Assembly: GCA_913043285.1 (NCBI GenBank)
Contig: CAJWML010000015.1
Span: forward strand, 32,323-96,322
Source of the DNA: CAKZNE01 sp002695025
Lineage (GTDB): Bacteria; Bacteroidota; Bacteroidia; Flavobacteriales; Schleiferiaceae
Length of the DNA: 64,000 nucleotides
Direction: 5' to 3'
Part shown: positions 45,878-54,705 of the stretch, piece by piece
How the letters are laid out: the number at the start of each line of letters is the position of its first letter
How positions within the stretch are numbered: position 1 is the stretch's first letter
The notes under the pieces: model-generated
What the model was told of the DNA's origin: nothing
Database searches by the model: none
Seen by the model: the letters and a program-made list of their open reading frames with translations, nothing else
Position numbers and translations under genes: made by a program

Positions 45878-45952
45878 GGAAAGGTCAGGATCGAAAGATG
45901 AGCTAACTGCTTATCATGAAAATGGAGACTCATGAGATACTCTGACCCTTCC
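45878..45952. repeat. Long-range imperfect inverted repeat, possible structured RNA
   Basis: GGAAAGGTCAG (45878-45888) pairs with CTGACCCTTCC (45942-45952) with one mismatch, and an inner ATGAG/CTCAT pair can extend the fold. It ends 12 bp before a strong terminator, so the region could be a small RNA gene; no promoter match is certain. Confidence 0.35.
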
Positions 45953-45964
45953 CTAACCTAACAG

Positions 45965-45998
45965 AAAAAGTCACTCTCGCGGAGTGGCTTTTTTTTTA
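45965..45998. terminator. Bidirectional terminator between the LytTR gene and hemJ
   Basis: The stem AAAAGTCACTC / GAGTGGCTTTT has a 4- to 5-nt loop, with a nine-T run on the right and A's on the left. It overlaps the end of the minus-strand hemJ gene by 3 bp. Confidence 0.8.
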
Positions 45999-46544
45999 TG
46001 AGTTATTACCCTGCTGCTCTCTCTTCTTGCGGTAAAGCTTAGCTGCCATAAAGAATAAAATACCAAGGGCTACCAATACTACCAGGCCCAACCATAAGCC
46101 TTGCAGGTTTTTCCATACCGCCAGCATTACAATGGCTATCAGTATGAGAGTAGGGAGTTCGTTAAACAAACGGAAACGAAAGCTGGTCCAGTTGGATGGT
46201 GCGGTTTCAAGGGTTTTCATAATGCTCCCGCAGGTAAAATGATAAAAGACCAGGGCCACTACCAAAAACAATTTTATATGCATCCAGGGCATCTGTAGCC
46301 ATGCCGGGTTCAGGATGAGCATGCCTGTGCCACCAATAAGGGTTAATACCATGGCCGGGGTTTGGATAATACTGTAAAGGCGACCTTCCATCAGCTGGTA
46401 TTGCTTTCGTAATATCAAGGAGGCCTCATCGCCTTTTTCCCATGCTTCGCGGTGGTATACAAACAAGCGTACCAGGTAGAAAATACCAGCAAACCAGCTC
46501 ACAAAACCTATGATGTGCAATGCCTTAAAAAATAAGTATCCCAT
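45996..46544 (-). CDS. hemJ: Protoporphyrinogen IX oxidase HemJ (CopD/UPF0093 family)
   Basis: 182 aa with four to five membrane helices. The N-terminal MGYLFFKALHIIGF...WFAGIFYLVRLFVYH is the HemJ signature, with the conserved His and Arg; the end is RKKREQQGNNS. It oxidises protoporphyrinogen IX to protoporphyrin IX at the membrane in heme synthesis. The ATG at 46544 is chosen because it gives the family start and lies 4 nt after an exact -7 box; the longer open frame to 46583 would overlap that box. Confidence 0.9.
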   Translation of the reverse strand: MGYLFFKALHIIGFVSWFAGIFYLVRLFVYHREAWEKGDEASLILRKQYQLMEGRLYSIIQTPAMVLTLIGGTGMLILNPAWLQMPWMHIKLFLVVALVFYHFTCGSIMKTLETAPSNWTSFRFRLFNELPTLILIAIVMLAVWKNLQGLWLGLVVLVALGILFFMAAKLYRKKREQQGNNS

Positions 46545-46548
46545 GCCG

Positions 46549-46556
46549 CAAAGATA
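46549..46556 (-). promoter_or_regulatory. -7 element of hemJ, 4 nt from the start codon
   Basis: On the minus strand TATCTTTG, then CGGC and ATG. It implies a leaderless or almost leaderless mRNA. Confidence 0.65.
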
Positions 46557-46656
46557 ACCACAGAGCATTGGCAAATTAACCATAGTCCATAAACCCTTGA
46601 CACCTGCCAGTTGTAGGTTTAATTTATAGTATTTTCACGGCCATTTTGCTCGGAAG

Positions 46657-47838
46657 ATGAACAGAACTGAAGTATGTATTGTCGGGGCTGGCCCGGCTGG
46701 CACTACCGTATCCCACTTTCTTTCCAAAAAGAAAATTCCCCATGTATTACTGGATAAGTCTGTATTTCCCAGGGATAAGATTTGTGGTGACGGGGTTACC
46801 GTGGATGTGATGAACACTCTTAAACGTATCAGCCCCGGATTTCTGGAAGAATTTATTGAAGAGTGCGATATGCTGCCCTGTTGGGGGTTTTGTTTCAGAG
46901 ATGTGAATGGGAAGGAATTACGCTATGACTTCAAGGATGCAGGCTTCCCGTATGCTCCCATCTTTACCTCGAGAAGGATGGAGATGGATAATTTCCTGGT
47001 GGGGAAGTTAAATCCGGAATACTGCCAATTTATGCCGGAAACTTTAGTGGAGGGTATAAGCAGAACGCCAGATGACGTAACTATTACCTATAGAAATAAA
47101 GAAGGGGAGAGCTCTGTACAAGCTAAAATGGTGATTGGTGCAGAGGGTGAAAAACCGGTAGTCACCAGGTATCTGGGCCTGGATCACTATCGTGAAAGGA
47201 AACACCTTCTAGGGGCTATAAGGGTGTACTATAAAAATGTAAAAGGATTTAACTCCGGCAATCATCTGGAGTTCTTTTTTGATAAGAACATTATGCCCGG
47301 TTATTTCTGGGCTTTTCCCTTGAACAATAATGAGGCTAATGTTGGCGTGGGTATGTTGAGCAGTTCTATCGCTGCACGTAAATTCAATCTTAAAGCAGCG
47401 TTTTTTGAGATGATTGAGCAACACCCGCTTCTTAGTGAAATGTTTTCAGAAGCAGAAGCCCTGGAAAAACCAAAGGGCTGGGGACTGCCTTCTATTACTC
47501 CTCAAAGAATTATTGCGGGAGAAAGATATGCATTGGTGGGTGACGCTGCGGGTATGATAGACCCATTTAACGGAAAAGGGATTGGTCCGGGAATGGTTTC
47601 AGCCAGAATATGTTCAGAACATATTGAGGAGGCCCTTCTTACTAAGAATTACCAAATGATGCCTTATCAGGAACACATGTACCGCTATTACAATACTGAA
47701 ATTAAGGTTGGATATACCTTGCAGAAATCACTTCGGTATCCGTGGGCACTGAATTCTGCAATAAGTGTTTTAAACCTTCCGGCTATTAAAAGATGGTCGC
47801 AAAATAAGGTGGTAAACGCCTGGAAAGGCTGGATGTAA
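46657..47838 (+). CDS. FAD-dependent oxidoreductase, geranylgeranyl-reductase family
   Basis: 393 aa. N-terminal dinucleotide motif CIVGAGPAGTTVSHFL (7-22), then FPRDKICGDGV, the family stretch after the FAD loop, and YALVGDAAGMIDPFNGKGIGPGM, the second FAD-binding motif. Relatives reduce isoprenoid side chains or act in menaquinone and carotenoid metabolism; the substrate here is unknown. Followed 10 bp later by the TraB/GumN gene. Confidence 0.87.
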   Translation: MNRTEVCIVGAGPAGTTVSHFLSKKKIPHVLLDKSVFPRDKICGDGVTVDVMNTLKRISPGFLEEFIEECDMLPCWGFCFRDVNGKELRYDFKDAGFPYAPIFTSRRMEMDNFLVGKLNPEYCQFMPETLVEGISRTPDDVTITYRNKEGESSVQAKMVIGAEGEKPVVTRYLGLDHYRERKHLLGAIRVYYKNVKGFNSGNHLEFFFDKNIMPGYFWAFPLNNNEANVGVGMLSSSIAARKFNLKAAFFEMIEQHPLLSEMFSEAEALEKPKGWGLPSITPQRIIAGERYALVGDAAGMIDPFNGKGIGPGMVSARICSEHIEEALLTKNYQMMPYQEHMYRYYNTEIKVGYTLQKSLRYPWALNSAISVLNLPAIKRWSQNKVVNAWKGWM

Positions 47839-47848
47839 AAAGAATCGT

Positions 47849-48721
47849 ATGCGAAACGTAGTTTTAGGATTACTGGTATTTATAATGGCGCCAACCCTCC
47901 TGGCGCAAAAGTCTTCCCAATCCTTATTATGGAAAATAGAAGGTAAAAAAGGTAAGCCATCCTATATTTTTGGAACCTATCACCTGGTGGGGAGTGACTA
48001 TCTGAAAAGTCATACCAAGGTTGAGAAGGCCTATGAAGGCTCCGATAAGGTGATGGTGGAGATGGTAGCCGATTCCGCTTCGCTCATGCAACTGAGCCTG
48101 TTGAGTACCATGCCGGAGAAGTCACTTAAAAAGCTGGTAGGTGAAAAGGATTACCAACTTCTGAAAAAGCAGATCGAGCCGCTTATCGGTTATGACCTGG
48201 GCATATTTGATAATCTTAAACCCAATATGATCGCCACGATGTACGTGGTTACCATTGCCCAACAAAATACTCCTGCAGAGTTCCAATACGGAGGAATTCC
48301 CATTGATATGTATTTTGCCCAAAACGGTGAAGAGCAAGGAAAGGAAGTAATTGCCCTGGAAACAGTTACCGAACAGGCCAATATCCTGTTCAATAGTGAA
48401 ACTCCGGAAGAGCAGGCCAGCCAGCTGGTGGACCTTGTAAAGGATTCTACCGGAACAAGGGATATGGCCGCCCTGGTGCTGAAGGCTTACCAGGAGGAAG
48501 ATATTCAAACCATGTTAGAGGCAACGGATGAAAGGGGTGATGCCTATGGAAATATGGATATCCTTTTAAATGACCGTAACCTGAAGTGGGTGGATACCCT
48601 TAAGGAGGTCCTGCCGGATGGAGGTGTGTTTATTGCAGTGGGGGCCTTGCATCTTCCTGGTAAAAAGGGACTTATCCAGCTGCTGAAAAAGGAAGGTTAT
48701 ATACTCAGTCCTGTGCAATAG
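47849..48721 (+). CDS. TraB/GumN family exported protein
   Basis: 290 aa. Signal peptide 1-19 (cut at LLAQKSS). SYIFGTYHLVGSDYL holds the GTxH motif at the N-terminus and VAVGALHLPGKKGLIQLLKKEGY the second conserved His and Gly near the end, the pair that defines the Tiki/TraB metalloprotease-like fold. Possibly a periplasmic metalloprotease; substrate unknown. Probably cotranscribed with the upstream oxidoreductase. Confidence 0.87.
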   Translation: MRNVVLGLLVFIMAPTLLAQKSSQSLLWKIEGKKGKPSYIFGTYHLVGSDYLKSHTKVEKAYEGSDKVMVEMVADSASLMQLSLLSTMPEKSLKKLVGEKDYQLLKKQIEPLIGYDLGIFDNLKPNMIATMYVVTIAQQNTPAEFQYGGIPIDMYFAQNGEEQGKEVIALETVTEQANILFNSETPEEQASQLVDLVKDSTGTRDMAALVLKAYQEEDIQTMLEATDERGDAYGNMDILLNDRNLKWVDTLKEVLPDGGVFIAVGALHLPGKKGLIQLLKKEGYILSPVQ

Positions 48722-48829
48722 GTGCTGAGCCCCACGTGTTAAACCAGGAAATTAACAATCCTGTGAATAATAATTTTCCGGGCCCCTACTTATTTTTCGT
48801 TCCTTTAAAATTCTCATTTTTAAGCATTA

Positions 48830-50071
48830 ATGAAAGGAAAGGCAGTACATTTCACAAATGATAATGGTGATAAGCTATCAGGTATATTGGAGCTGCCAGT
48901 AGAGCGCAAACCGGCTCATTTCGCCATTTTTGCCCATTGTTTTACCTGCAGTAAAGATCTACGTGCCGCAAGGAATATTACCCTGGCTCTGTCTCAGAAG
49001 GGATTTGGAGTATTGCGCTTTGATTTTACCGGCTTGGGAGAGTCTGAAGGTGATTTTGAAGACACCAATTTCACGTCCAATTTAAATGATATTGCTGCTG
49101 CAGCCGCTTTCCTGGAGGAGAATTATACGAGTCCGAGCCTGCTGGTGGGGCACTCTTTGGGAGGAACGGCCGTATTGATGGCCGGTAGCCAGATGGAATC
49201 TGTAAAAGCTATTGCTGCTATCGGGGCGCCTTGCGAGCCGGATCATGTTTTAAAGTTGTTGAAAGAAGACATTGATAACATCCGCAAAGAAGGTAAGGCC
49301 ACGGTAAAGTTAGCGGGCCGGGAATTTTCCATAAAGAGTCATTTTGTGGAAGATCTTGAAGCCCAGGGGATGCAGCGTATACTGGAAGATATGCGAGGTA
49401 AAGCCTTACTGGTAATGCACTCGCCCCAGGATGAAACGGTAGAGGTGATCAACGCCAGAGCTATTTATGAATCAGCCCATCATCCCAAGAGTTTTGTGAG
49501 CCTGGATGGAGCGGATCACTTACTGAGTGATAAAGCAGATTCGCTTTATGCGGGAGACCTTATTGCCAGTTGGGTGCAGCGGTATTTGCCGGCCATGGAA
49601 ACCCCAGGCGATGAAGAGCACTCCGAAGAACAGGTGATGGCAAGGCTGGGAGAAGGCCCCTTCCTTACGGAAATACTGGCAGGACATCATCACCTGCTGG
49701 CCGATGAACCGGAGAGTGTGGGAGGGCAGGACCTGGGTCCTTCACCTTATGATCTTCTTACCGCGGGTTTGGGAGCGTGTACCGCCATGACCATTAAAAT
49801 GTACAGCAATCGCAAGGAATGGGACTTACAAGAAGTTATTGTTCACCTGAACTATAACAATGATTACCTGGAAGATTGTGAAAACTGCGAAAATGAAGAG
49901 CGGAAGATAGGCCGCTTTGAACGGATCATAGAGCTAAAAGGTAAGCTGGACGAGAAACAGAGAAAACGTATACTGTCCATAGCCAATAAATGTCCTGTTC
50001 ATAAAACACTGGAGCAGGGCATTACCATAGAAACCCGGCTGAAAGAGGTGGATGCGGAAAAGGGTGAATAA
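48830..50071 (+). CDS. Alpha/beta hydrolase fused to OsmC-family domain
   Basis: 413 aa. An alpha/beta-hydrolase (about 1-255) has the nucleophile elbow VGHSLGG and a HSPQDETV loop with the acid, then GADHLLSD for the His. An OsmC/Ohr-like domain (about 275-405) has the two Cys positions in LGACTAMTIKMY and NKCPVHKTL, used in reduction of organic hydroperoxides. Fusions of this kind are known in Proteobacteria and Bacteroidetes. It could hydrolyse an ester and detoxify the peroxide of a lipid, but this is inference. Cytosolic, single gene. Confidence 0.88.
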   Translation: MKGKAVHFTNDNGDKLSGILELPVERKPAHFAIFAHCFTCSKDLRAARNITLALSQKGFGVLRFDFTGLGESEGDFEDTNFTSNLNDIAAAAAFLEENYTSPSLLVGHSLGGTAVLMAGSQMESVKAIAAIGAPCEPDHVLKLLKEDIDNIRKEGKATVKLAGREFSIKSHFVEDLEAQGMQRILEDMRGKALLVMHSPQDETVEVINARAIYESAHHPKSFVSLDGADHLLSDKADSLYAGDLIASWVQRYLPAMETPGDEEHSEEQVMARLGEGPFLTEILAGHHHLLADEPESVGGQDLGPSPYDLLTAGLGACTAMTIKMYSNRKEWDLQEVIVHLNYNNDYLEDCENCENEERKIGRFERIIELKGKLDEKQRKRILSIANKCPVHKTLEQGITIETRLKEVDAEKGE

Positions 50072-50129
50072 ACTTTTAACATTAGTTACCAGCACTTTAC
50101 AAATTGGTAATATTAATTTAAGAATTAGT

Positions 50130-50137
50130 TAAATTTG
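50130..50137 (+). promoter_or_regulatory. -7 element of the degenerate HAD gene
   Basis: TAAATTTG, exact TAnnTTTG. Its last three bases are an in-frame TTG (50135), so that codon cannot be the start; translation begins farther down, at TTG 50168. Confidence 0.55.
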
Positions 50138-50167
50138 GAATTCACAACACACCGGCACAAAAGAAAG

Positions 50168-50824
50168 TTGAAACTGGTAATTTTTGATCTTCCTGCGGTT
50201 ATTGATTACAGGAAAGAAGATCTCCGACCCCTTCTGCAAGAGGCCATAGAAGAGAACCTTGGGCAAAAGGTTTCCATGGAGTTTCTCCGCTGGGAGGAAA
50301 ACTGCTCTGGTGTGCTTCTCGATGTTTTTAAGAGAATAGCGGAACGCTTCCCCACCAATGAAGAGTTTGAAGCCATAAAGTCTTCCTTTAACATCAAACT
50401 CAGGTCGCATTTTATGAAGCGGGAAAACCTCTACGATGTGCGGCACGGTGTGCAGAGTATACTCATGCAACTGCAAACGCTACCGGACTGGCATTACTGT
50501 ATCGTATCGGATTATTGGCAGGAGCCTACGCAGTTTATATTGGAAAGTTGCGGGATATACCGCAAAAACATAGACCTCTATACGGCTGATGATGCCCTCA
50601 GTAGTCAGGATCTTGTAAATAAGGTCATCCTCAAGCGGCAGGTGAATAAGTCTTTCCGTGAAATATTCCTCATCAGTGATCAGGCTAGCTTACCGGTAAC
50701 ATCCAGGCAGCCGGTACATTTCATCTCCCTCAAGATGCTCAGCCGTAATGCTCTGAATCATTTTGCCTATCCCAAATTCGCTGATCTTTTTAAACGTGTA
50801 GAACGCCTGCCCAGGGTCAACTAA
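50168..50824 (+). CDS. HAD-like protein with degenerate catalytic motif
   Basis: 218 aa. KLVIFDLPAVIDY stands where active HAD phosphatases have DxD; the second Asp is Pro here. CIVSDYWQ takes motif II and IFLISDQASLPVTS motif IV. A helical cap lies between motifs I and II. The missing acid/base suggests a non-hydrolytic or binding role, or a gene losing function; the frame is intact. Start is TTG at 50168, giving the usual MKLVIFD opening and lying downstream of the -7 box. Confidence 0.65.
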   Translation: MKLVIFDLPAVIDYRKEDLRPLLQEAIEENLGQKVSMEFLRWEENCSGVLLDVFKRIAERFPTNEEFEAIKSSFNIKLRSHFMKRENLYDVRHGVQSILMQLQTLPDWHYCIVSDYWQEPTQFILESCGIYRKNIDLYTADDALSSQDLVNKVILKRQVNKSFREIFLISDQASLPVTSRQPVHFISLKMLSRNALNHFAYPKFADLFKRVERLPRVN

Positions 50825-50872
50825 ATCGTTTCCTCTTGCGTTGTGAATCCGTACCTTTCTTAAAAAGTGAAG

Positions 50873-52270
50873 ATGCCGGATAACCCCATGCCATCCTACG
50901 AACTGGTCTGTAATGCTCAAAGAACTTTCTTTGGGGCTGGACATACTTTCCCTTATGCTTTCCGTAAGGCACAACTCAAAAATCTGAAGCGGGCCGTTAA
51001 AGAATATGAGGCTGATATAGAGAAGGCCATATTTGCGGATTTCGGAAAGCCTTATATGGAAACCTATGTGACGGAAACAGGCTTCCTATATGCCGAAATA
51101 GATGCTGCACTGGATAACCTGAAAAGCTGGATGCGTACGGAACGTGTCCAAACCCCGCTGGTATTATGGCCATCCCAAAGTAAAATAATAAGTCAACCTA
51201 AAGGCGTTACGCTCATCATAGGCCCCTGGAACTATCCATTTCAGTTGTTGTTGGCACCCCTGGTGGCGGCTATTGCTGCCGGCAATACTGCCGTGCTGAA
51301 ACCATCTGAACTTACACCGCATACGGCCCAGGTGGTAGAAGACATTATAAGCCAAACCTTTGATCGGGAGTATATTACCGTAATACAGGGAGCGGGTACG
51401 GAAGTGTTGCCTCCCTTGATCACGAACTTCCGTTTTGACCATATATTCTTTACAGGGAGTGTTCCTGTTGGCCGGAAAATAGCTGAAATGGCAGCTTCAC
51501 AACTGAGTCCTGTAACACTGGAGCTTGGAGGTAAAAGTCCTGGGATAGTGGATGCCTCAGCGGATATTGCGGTGGCAGCCAGGCGAATAGCCTTCGGGAA
51601 ATGGATAAATGCCGGGCAAACCTGTGTTGCCCCGGACTATATTCTGGTGCACCGTTCCGTGGAAAAAGCCTTTATGGAGGCCCTGAAAAAGAACATTAAT
51701 GCGTTTTATGGCCCGGATCCGCTGACGAATGATGAGGGTTATACCGGAATAATCAACAAAAAAAGATTTGAAACGCTCAAGAGTTACCTTAAGCAGGGAA
51801 CGGTCATTTTTGGCGGGAAAACCGATGAGGATACACTTCGGATGGAGCCCACCCTATTAACCGATGTTCACCTGGACTCGCCTGTAATGCAAGAGGAGAT
51901 CTTCGGGCCGGTGTTGCCGGTGCTGGTGTTTAACAATATTGCTGAAGCCCGGCAAATAATCCTGAAAAATCCCAACCCTTTGGCCTTGTATGTTTTTACC
52001 GGGGATAAGGCTATAGAGCGATCATTTACCCAAGAGCTTTCTTTTGGAGGTGGAGCGATAAACAATACCGTTATGCACCTCGGTAACCCGCACCTGCCCT
52101 TTGGCGGTATAGGGAACAGTGGGTTTGGGAATTACCACGGTAAGGCAGGCTTTGATACTTTTTCGCACCAAAAGTCGGTAATGAAAACCTCTACCTGGCC
52201 GGACCCTTCCTTTAAATATCCACCCTACAAAGGATTTGCCGGTAAATTGGTACGCTGGTTATTGCGATAA
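50873..52270 (+). CDS. Aldehyde dehydrogenase, ALDH3-like
   Basis: 465 aa. IIGPWNYPFQLLLAPLV binds NAD, VTLELGGKSPGIV holds the general base Glu, and NAGQTCVAPDYIL the catalytic Cys; EEIFGPVLPVL and PFGGIGNSGFGNYHG complete the family. ALDH3-type enzymes oxidise fatty or aromatic aldehydes with NAD(P). A C-terminal tail with basic and hydrophobic residues (GFAGKLVRWLLR) may attach it to the membrane. ATG at 50873 is chosen over GTG at 50867; the difference is two residues. It overlaps the convergent gene by 12 bp. Confidence 0.93.
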   Translation: MPDNPMPSYELVCNAQRTFFGAGHTFPYAFRKAQLKNLKRAVKEYEADIEKAIFADFGKPYMETYVTETGFLYAEIDAALDNLKSWMRTERVQTPLVLWPSQSKIISQPKGVTLIIGPWNYPFQLLLAPLVAAIAAGNTAVLKPSELTPHTAQVVEDIISQTFDREYITVIQGAGTEVLPPLITNFRFDHIFFTGSVPVGRKIAEMAASQLSPVTLELGGKSPGIVDASADIAVAARRIAFGKWINAGQTCVAPDYILVHRSVEKAFMEALKKNINAFYGPDPLTNDEGYTGIINKKRFETLKSYLKQGTVIFGGKTDEDTLRMEPTLLTDVHLDSPVMQEEIFGPVLPVLVFNNIAEARQIILKNPNPLALYVFTGDKAIERSFTQELSFGGGAINNTVMHLGNPHLPFGGIGNSGFGNYHGKAGFDTFSHQKSVMKTSTWPDPSFKYPPYKGFAGKLVRWLLR

Positions 52271-53395
52271 TCCCTCCTTTTTAGGGTCCGTATCCTTCTT
52301 ATCGGACTTTAGAAAATCAAACAATCCTTTCTTTTCATCGGCCTGCCCTTTTTCCACTGTTTCAATATTTACGGATTGGTCTACCTGGGAATTGAAAGCT
52401 TTAATAAAGGCATTGCGGAGTACATTGCCGATGGTAGGCAATAAGCCTACTTTGGAATCACGGGTGTTGCCGGAAAACGGAACTTTGGTAGCAAACTGGT
52501 CTTTCTTCTGGTTTTCAAAAAGCTCCAGCACCGTTCCTACTACAACTTCCCACACTTTACGCCAGAATGAAGTTTCCTTATTCTTCAGGTCTATTACCCG
52601 TACACCTTTCAGTATAGGCTTTACATAACCCTCGTATTCGCCATTTTTCATGGCTACCTCCGAGGAAAGATACATCTGCCCTTCTTTAAAATTAAAATAC
52701 GCATAGGCCTCTGTAAAGTCCTTGAGGTAGGTGAGATCCATATGGTCCAATTGCACAGAAAGATCAAAATCTGGTGTTTGCTTGAGTGGATTGATGGCCA
52801 TTTCGCAATTCAGTTTCCCGCTGCCGCTGGTGCCTGCATCCAAAATAACCCGGGAGGGTAGCAGCTCATTGCTTTCATTGACGTTACCCAAGTTGGTAGC
52901 CAGTGCCTGTATATTAAATACACCCAGGTCTACCTGGGGCTGGCTGGTATTGTCAATATAATGCACTTCCCCGTTCATGATCTGGAAACGGTTGATCTGT
53001 AGTGGAATAAGATCTTTAACCGTCTGCACCCAGTCGTTGTCCCCACCTGCCTGAACACTTTCTCCCACTACCATAAAATTGAGGCGTGGCGACTCCAGTA
53101 TAATCTCCCCTACAATGCTCCCCTTAAAAAGGGCACTCCATTGAATGGAAATATCAATGGCGGCTGTTGAGAAGAAGGGCATTTGGTTTTCTCCGTCTAC
53201 CTTAACAATGTCCATTGAGTCTATACGGTAAGCCCCCCGATAAAGGTGGATGTCTACATCTTCAATGTGGCCTTTATAACCTTTCAGGTTTCCCAGTGCT
53301 TTGTTAGCGTAGTAGAGGGCTACCGGCTCCAGGGCAAAATTGAGGATTACCAAAAACAGGACGATCCCCAGTACAATTTTCCAGAATCTGCTCAT
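52259..53395 (-). CDS. DUF748/AsmA-like membrane-anchored periplasmic protein
   Basis: 378 aa. One N-terminal helix (7-28, WKIVLGIVLFLVILNFALE), then a beta-rich periplasmic body with AsmA/DUF748-like stretches (GHIEDVDIHLYRGAYRIDSMDI, IVGEIILESPRLNFM, GSGKLNCEMAINPL). The C-terminus is charged and likely unstructured. Relatives form bridge-like lipid-transfer or envelope proteins. It follows mscS by 14 bp. Function not known with certainty. Confidence 0.8.
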   Translation of the reverse strand: MSRFWKIVLGIVLFLVILNFALEPVALYYANKALGNLKGYKGHIEDVDIHLYRGAYRIDSMDIVKVDGENQMPFFSTAAIDISIQWSALFKGSIVGEIILESPRLNFMVVGESVQAGGDNDWVQTVKDLIPLQINRFQIMNGEVHYIDNTSQPQVDLGVFNIQALATNLGNVNESNELLPSRVILDAGTSGSGKLNCEMAINPLKQTPDFDLSVQLDHMDLTYLKDFTEAYAYFNFKEGQMYLSSEVAMKNGEYEGYVKPILKGVRVIDLKNKETSFWRKVWEVVVGTVLELFENQKKDQFATKVPFSGNTRDSKVGLLPTIGNVLRNAFIKAFNSQVDQSVNIETVEKGQADEKKGLFDFLKSDKKDTDPKKEGLSQ

Positions 53396-53409
53396 AAGGG
53401 TGCAGGTTT

Positions 53410-54366
53410 TTACTCGTTGCTATCCCCGGAAGCATCATCTGCTTTGCCGGAAGAACCACCCAGTGTATTGCTATAAGTTTTGAAAATATCTTTAAAGTTC
53501 ACATCACCAAAATCCAGTGTGCGTATGGGGAATGGAATGCTAATGCCGTTTTCATCAAAGGCTTGTTTAATGGCAATAATACCTTTGTCCACCATATCCC
53601 GGTACTCAAATTGCTTGTTGGTAAACGTCATCCAATAACGGATGGTAAAATTGATGGAACTGTCGCCAAACTCGGTGTAAAAAATGGTAACATCACCTTG
53701 TATACCTTCAATTTTTTCAACGGCTTCTTTGGCTACTTTTTTGGCAAACGGCAGGTCCTGGCCATAAGTAACACCTACTTCGAGGTCAATTCTCCTTTTA
53801 CCCAGTACCGAGTAATTGATGATGGGTTTTTTAAAGACCTCCGCATTGGGTATCATCACCAACTGACCTTGTAAAGTCTCAATTTGTGTAGTACGCAGGT
53901 GAATACTTACCACCTTTCCAAAAAAATCGTTGGTTTCAATGAGGTCATTTACCTGGAAGGGCCTCCGGATGCTCATCATAGTACCGGCAATAAAGTTGGA
54001 GGCAATATCCTGGAAGGCAAAACCCAGGGCCAATCCAATAACGCCAGCTCCGGCAAGCAGTGAGGTTACGGCCCCATCCAGCTCCAGCACAGAAAGTGCA
54101 ATGAAGGTGCCCAGGGCTAATATGATAATATAAAGGATGCTGCTGATCAGCTTTCTCAGGCTGAGGTTGTCCGTGATCTTACCTGTAAGGCGGTAAACCA
54201 CTTTTTTAAGAAGCTTGCCAATACCGGCAAATACCAACAGGATAATTATGGAAATAACCAGGTTAGGCAGCATTTTCACCGCCAGTTCCAGCCAGGTTTC
54301 CATTTTTTCGGTCAGGAGATCATAAGCCTTATTGATGCCAAAGTCAATACTTGCCAGACTTTTCAT
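53410..54366 (-). CDS. Small-conductance mechanosensitive channel (MscS family)
   Basis: 318 aa. Three membrane helices in about 27-145; TM3 has the glycine/alanine pore pattern (LLAGAGVIGLALGFAFQDIASNFIAG). The beta domain (NDLIETNDFFGKVVSIHLRTTQIET) and the cytoplasmic cage (LPFAKKVAKEAVEKIEGIQGDV...GISIPFPIRTLDF) follow. It opens on membrane tension to release solutes in osmotic downshift. Part of the minus-strand stress group. Confidence 0.93.
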   Translation of the reverse strand: MKSLASIDFGINKAYDLLTEKMETWLELAVKMLPNLVISIIILLVFAGIGKLLKKVVYRLTGKITDNLSLRKLISSILYIIILALGTFIALSVLELDGAVTSLLAGAGVIGLALGFAFQDIASNFIAGTMMSIRRPFQVNDLIETNDFFGKVVSIHLRTTQIETLQGQLVMIPNAEVFKKPIINYSVLGKRRIDLEVGVTYGQDLPFAKKVAKEAVEKIEGIQGDVTIFYTEFGDSSINFTIRYWMTFTNKQFEYRDMVDKGIIAIKQAFDENGISIPFPIRTLDFGDVNFKDIFKTYSNTLGGSSGKADDASGDSNE

Positions 54367-54384
54367 TTTTGAAAGCGCTAAAGT

Positions 54385-54705
54385 TTATTCTTTTGGGTCG
54401 CCCTCTGCGGTTTCTGCAGCGGATGCATTCATTTTTTGGGTCAGTATTTCACTGATAAAGTCAATGCCCATATTAATGGCCATGTTCTTTACCCTTTCCT
54501 TGGGGCTTATGCCTGCTTCTCCGCTTTTTCGTACTATGTCCATCACCGTTTGAAAAGCGTGTATTCCGGATTCAATGGTGGAAATACCGTGTTTCATTAC
54601 CTCCACATCGGCCAGGAGTTTTTGCTTTTGAATCTCCTTTTCGAGCCGAAGTTCACGGATGTAGGCATCCAACTGTCGTTTATTCTTTATGCTCTTCTTT
54701 CTCAC
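54385..54705 (-). CDS. Small helical/coiled-coil protein, unknown function
   Basis: 106 aa with GTG at 54705 as start. The first 50 residues are highly charged (RQLDAYIRELRLEKEIQKQKLLADVEVMKHG) and likely coiled coil; the rest is amphipathic. The frame is open upstream to a TTG at 54756, but that would overlap the holin-like gene by 77 bp; the GTG overlaps it by 26 bp. It sits between the holin-like gene and mscS and is probably cotranscribed. I do not recognise a family. Confidence 0.55.
   Translation of the reverse strand: MRKKSIKNKRQLDAYIRELRLEKEIQKQKLLADVEVMKHGISTIESGIHAFQTVMDIVRKSGEAGISPKERVKNMAINMGIDFISEILTQKMNASAAETAEGDPKE

Noticed and set aside
50087..50117. TTACCA...TGGTAA inverted repeat before the degenerate HAD gene
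   Set aside because: Short arms, AT-rich surroundings and no T run; it may help regulation, but is too weak to call.
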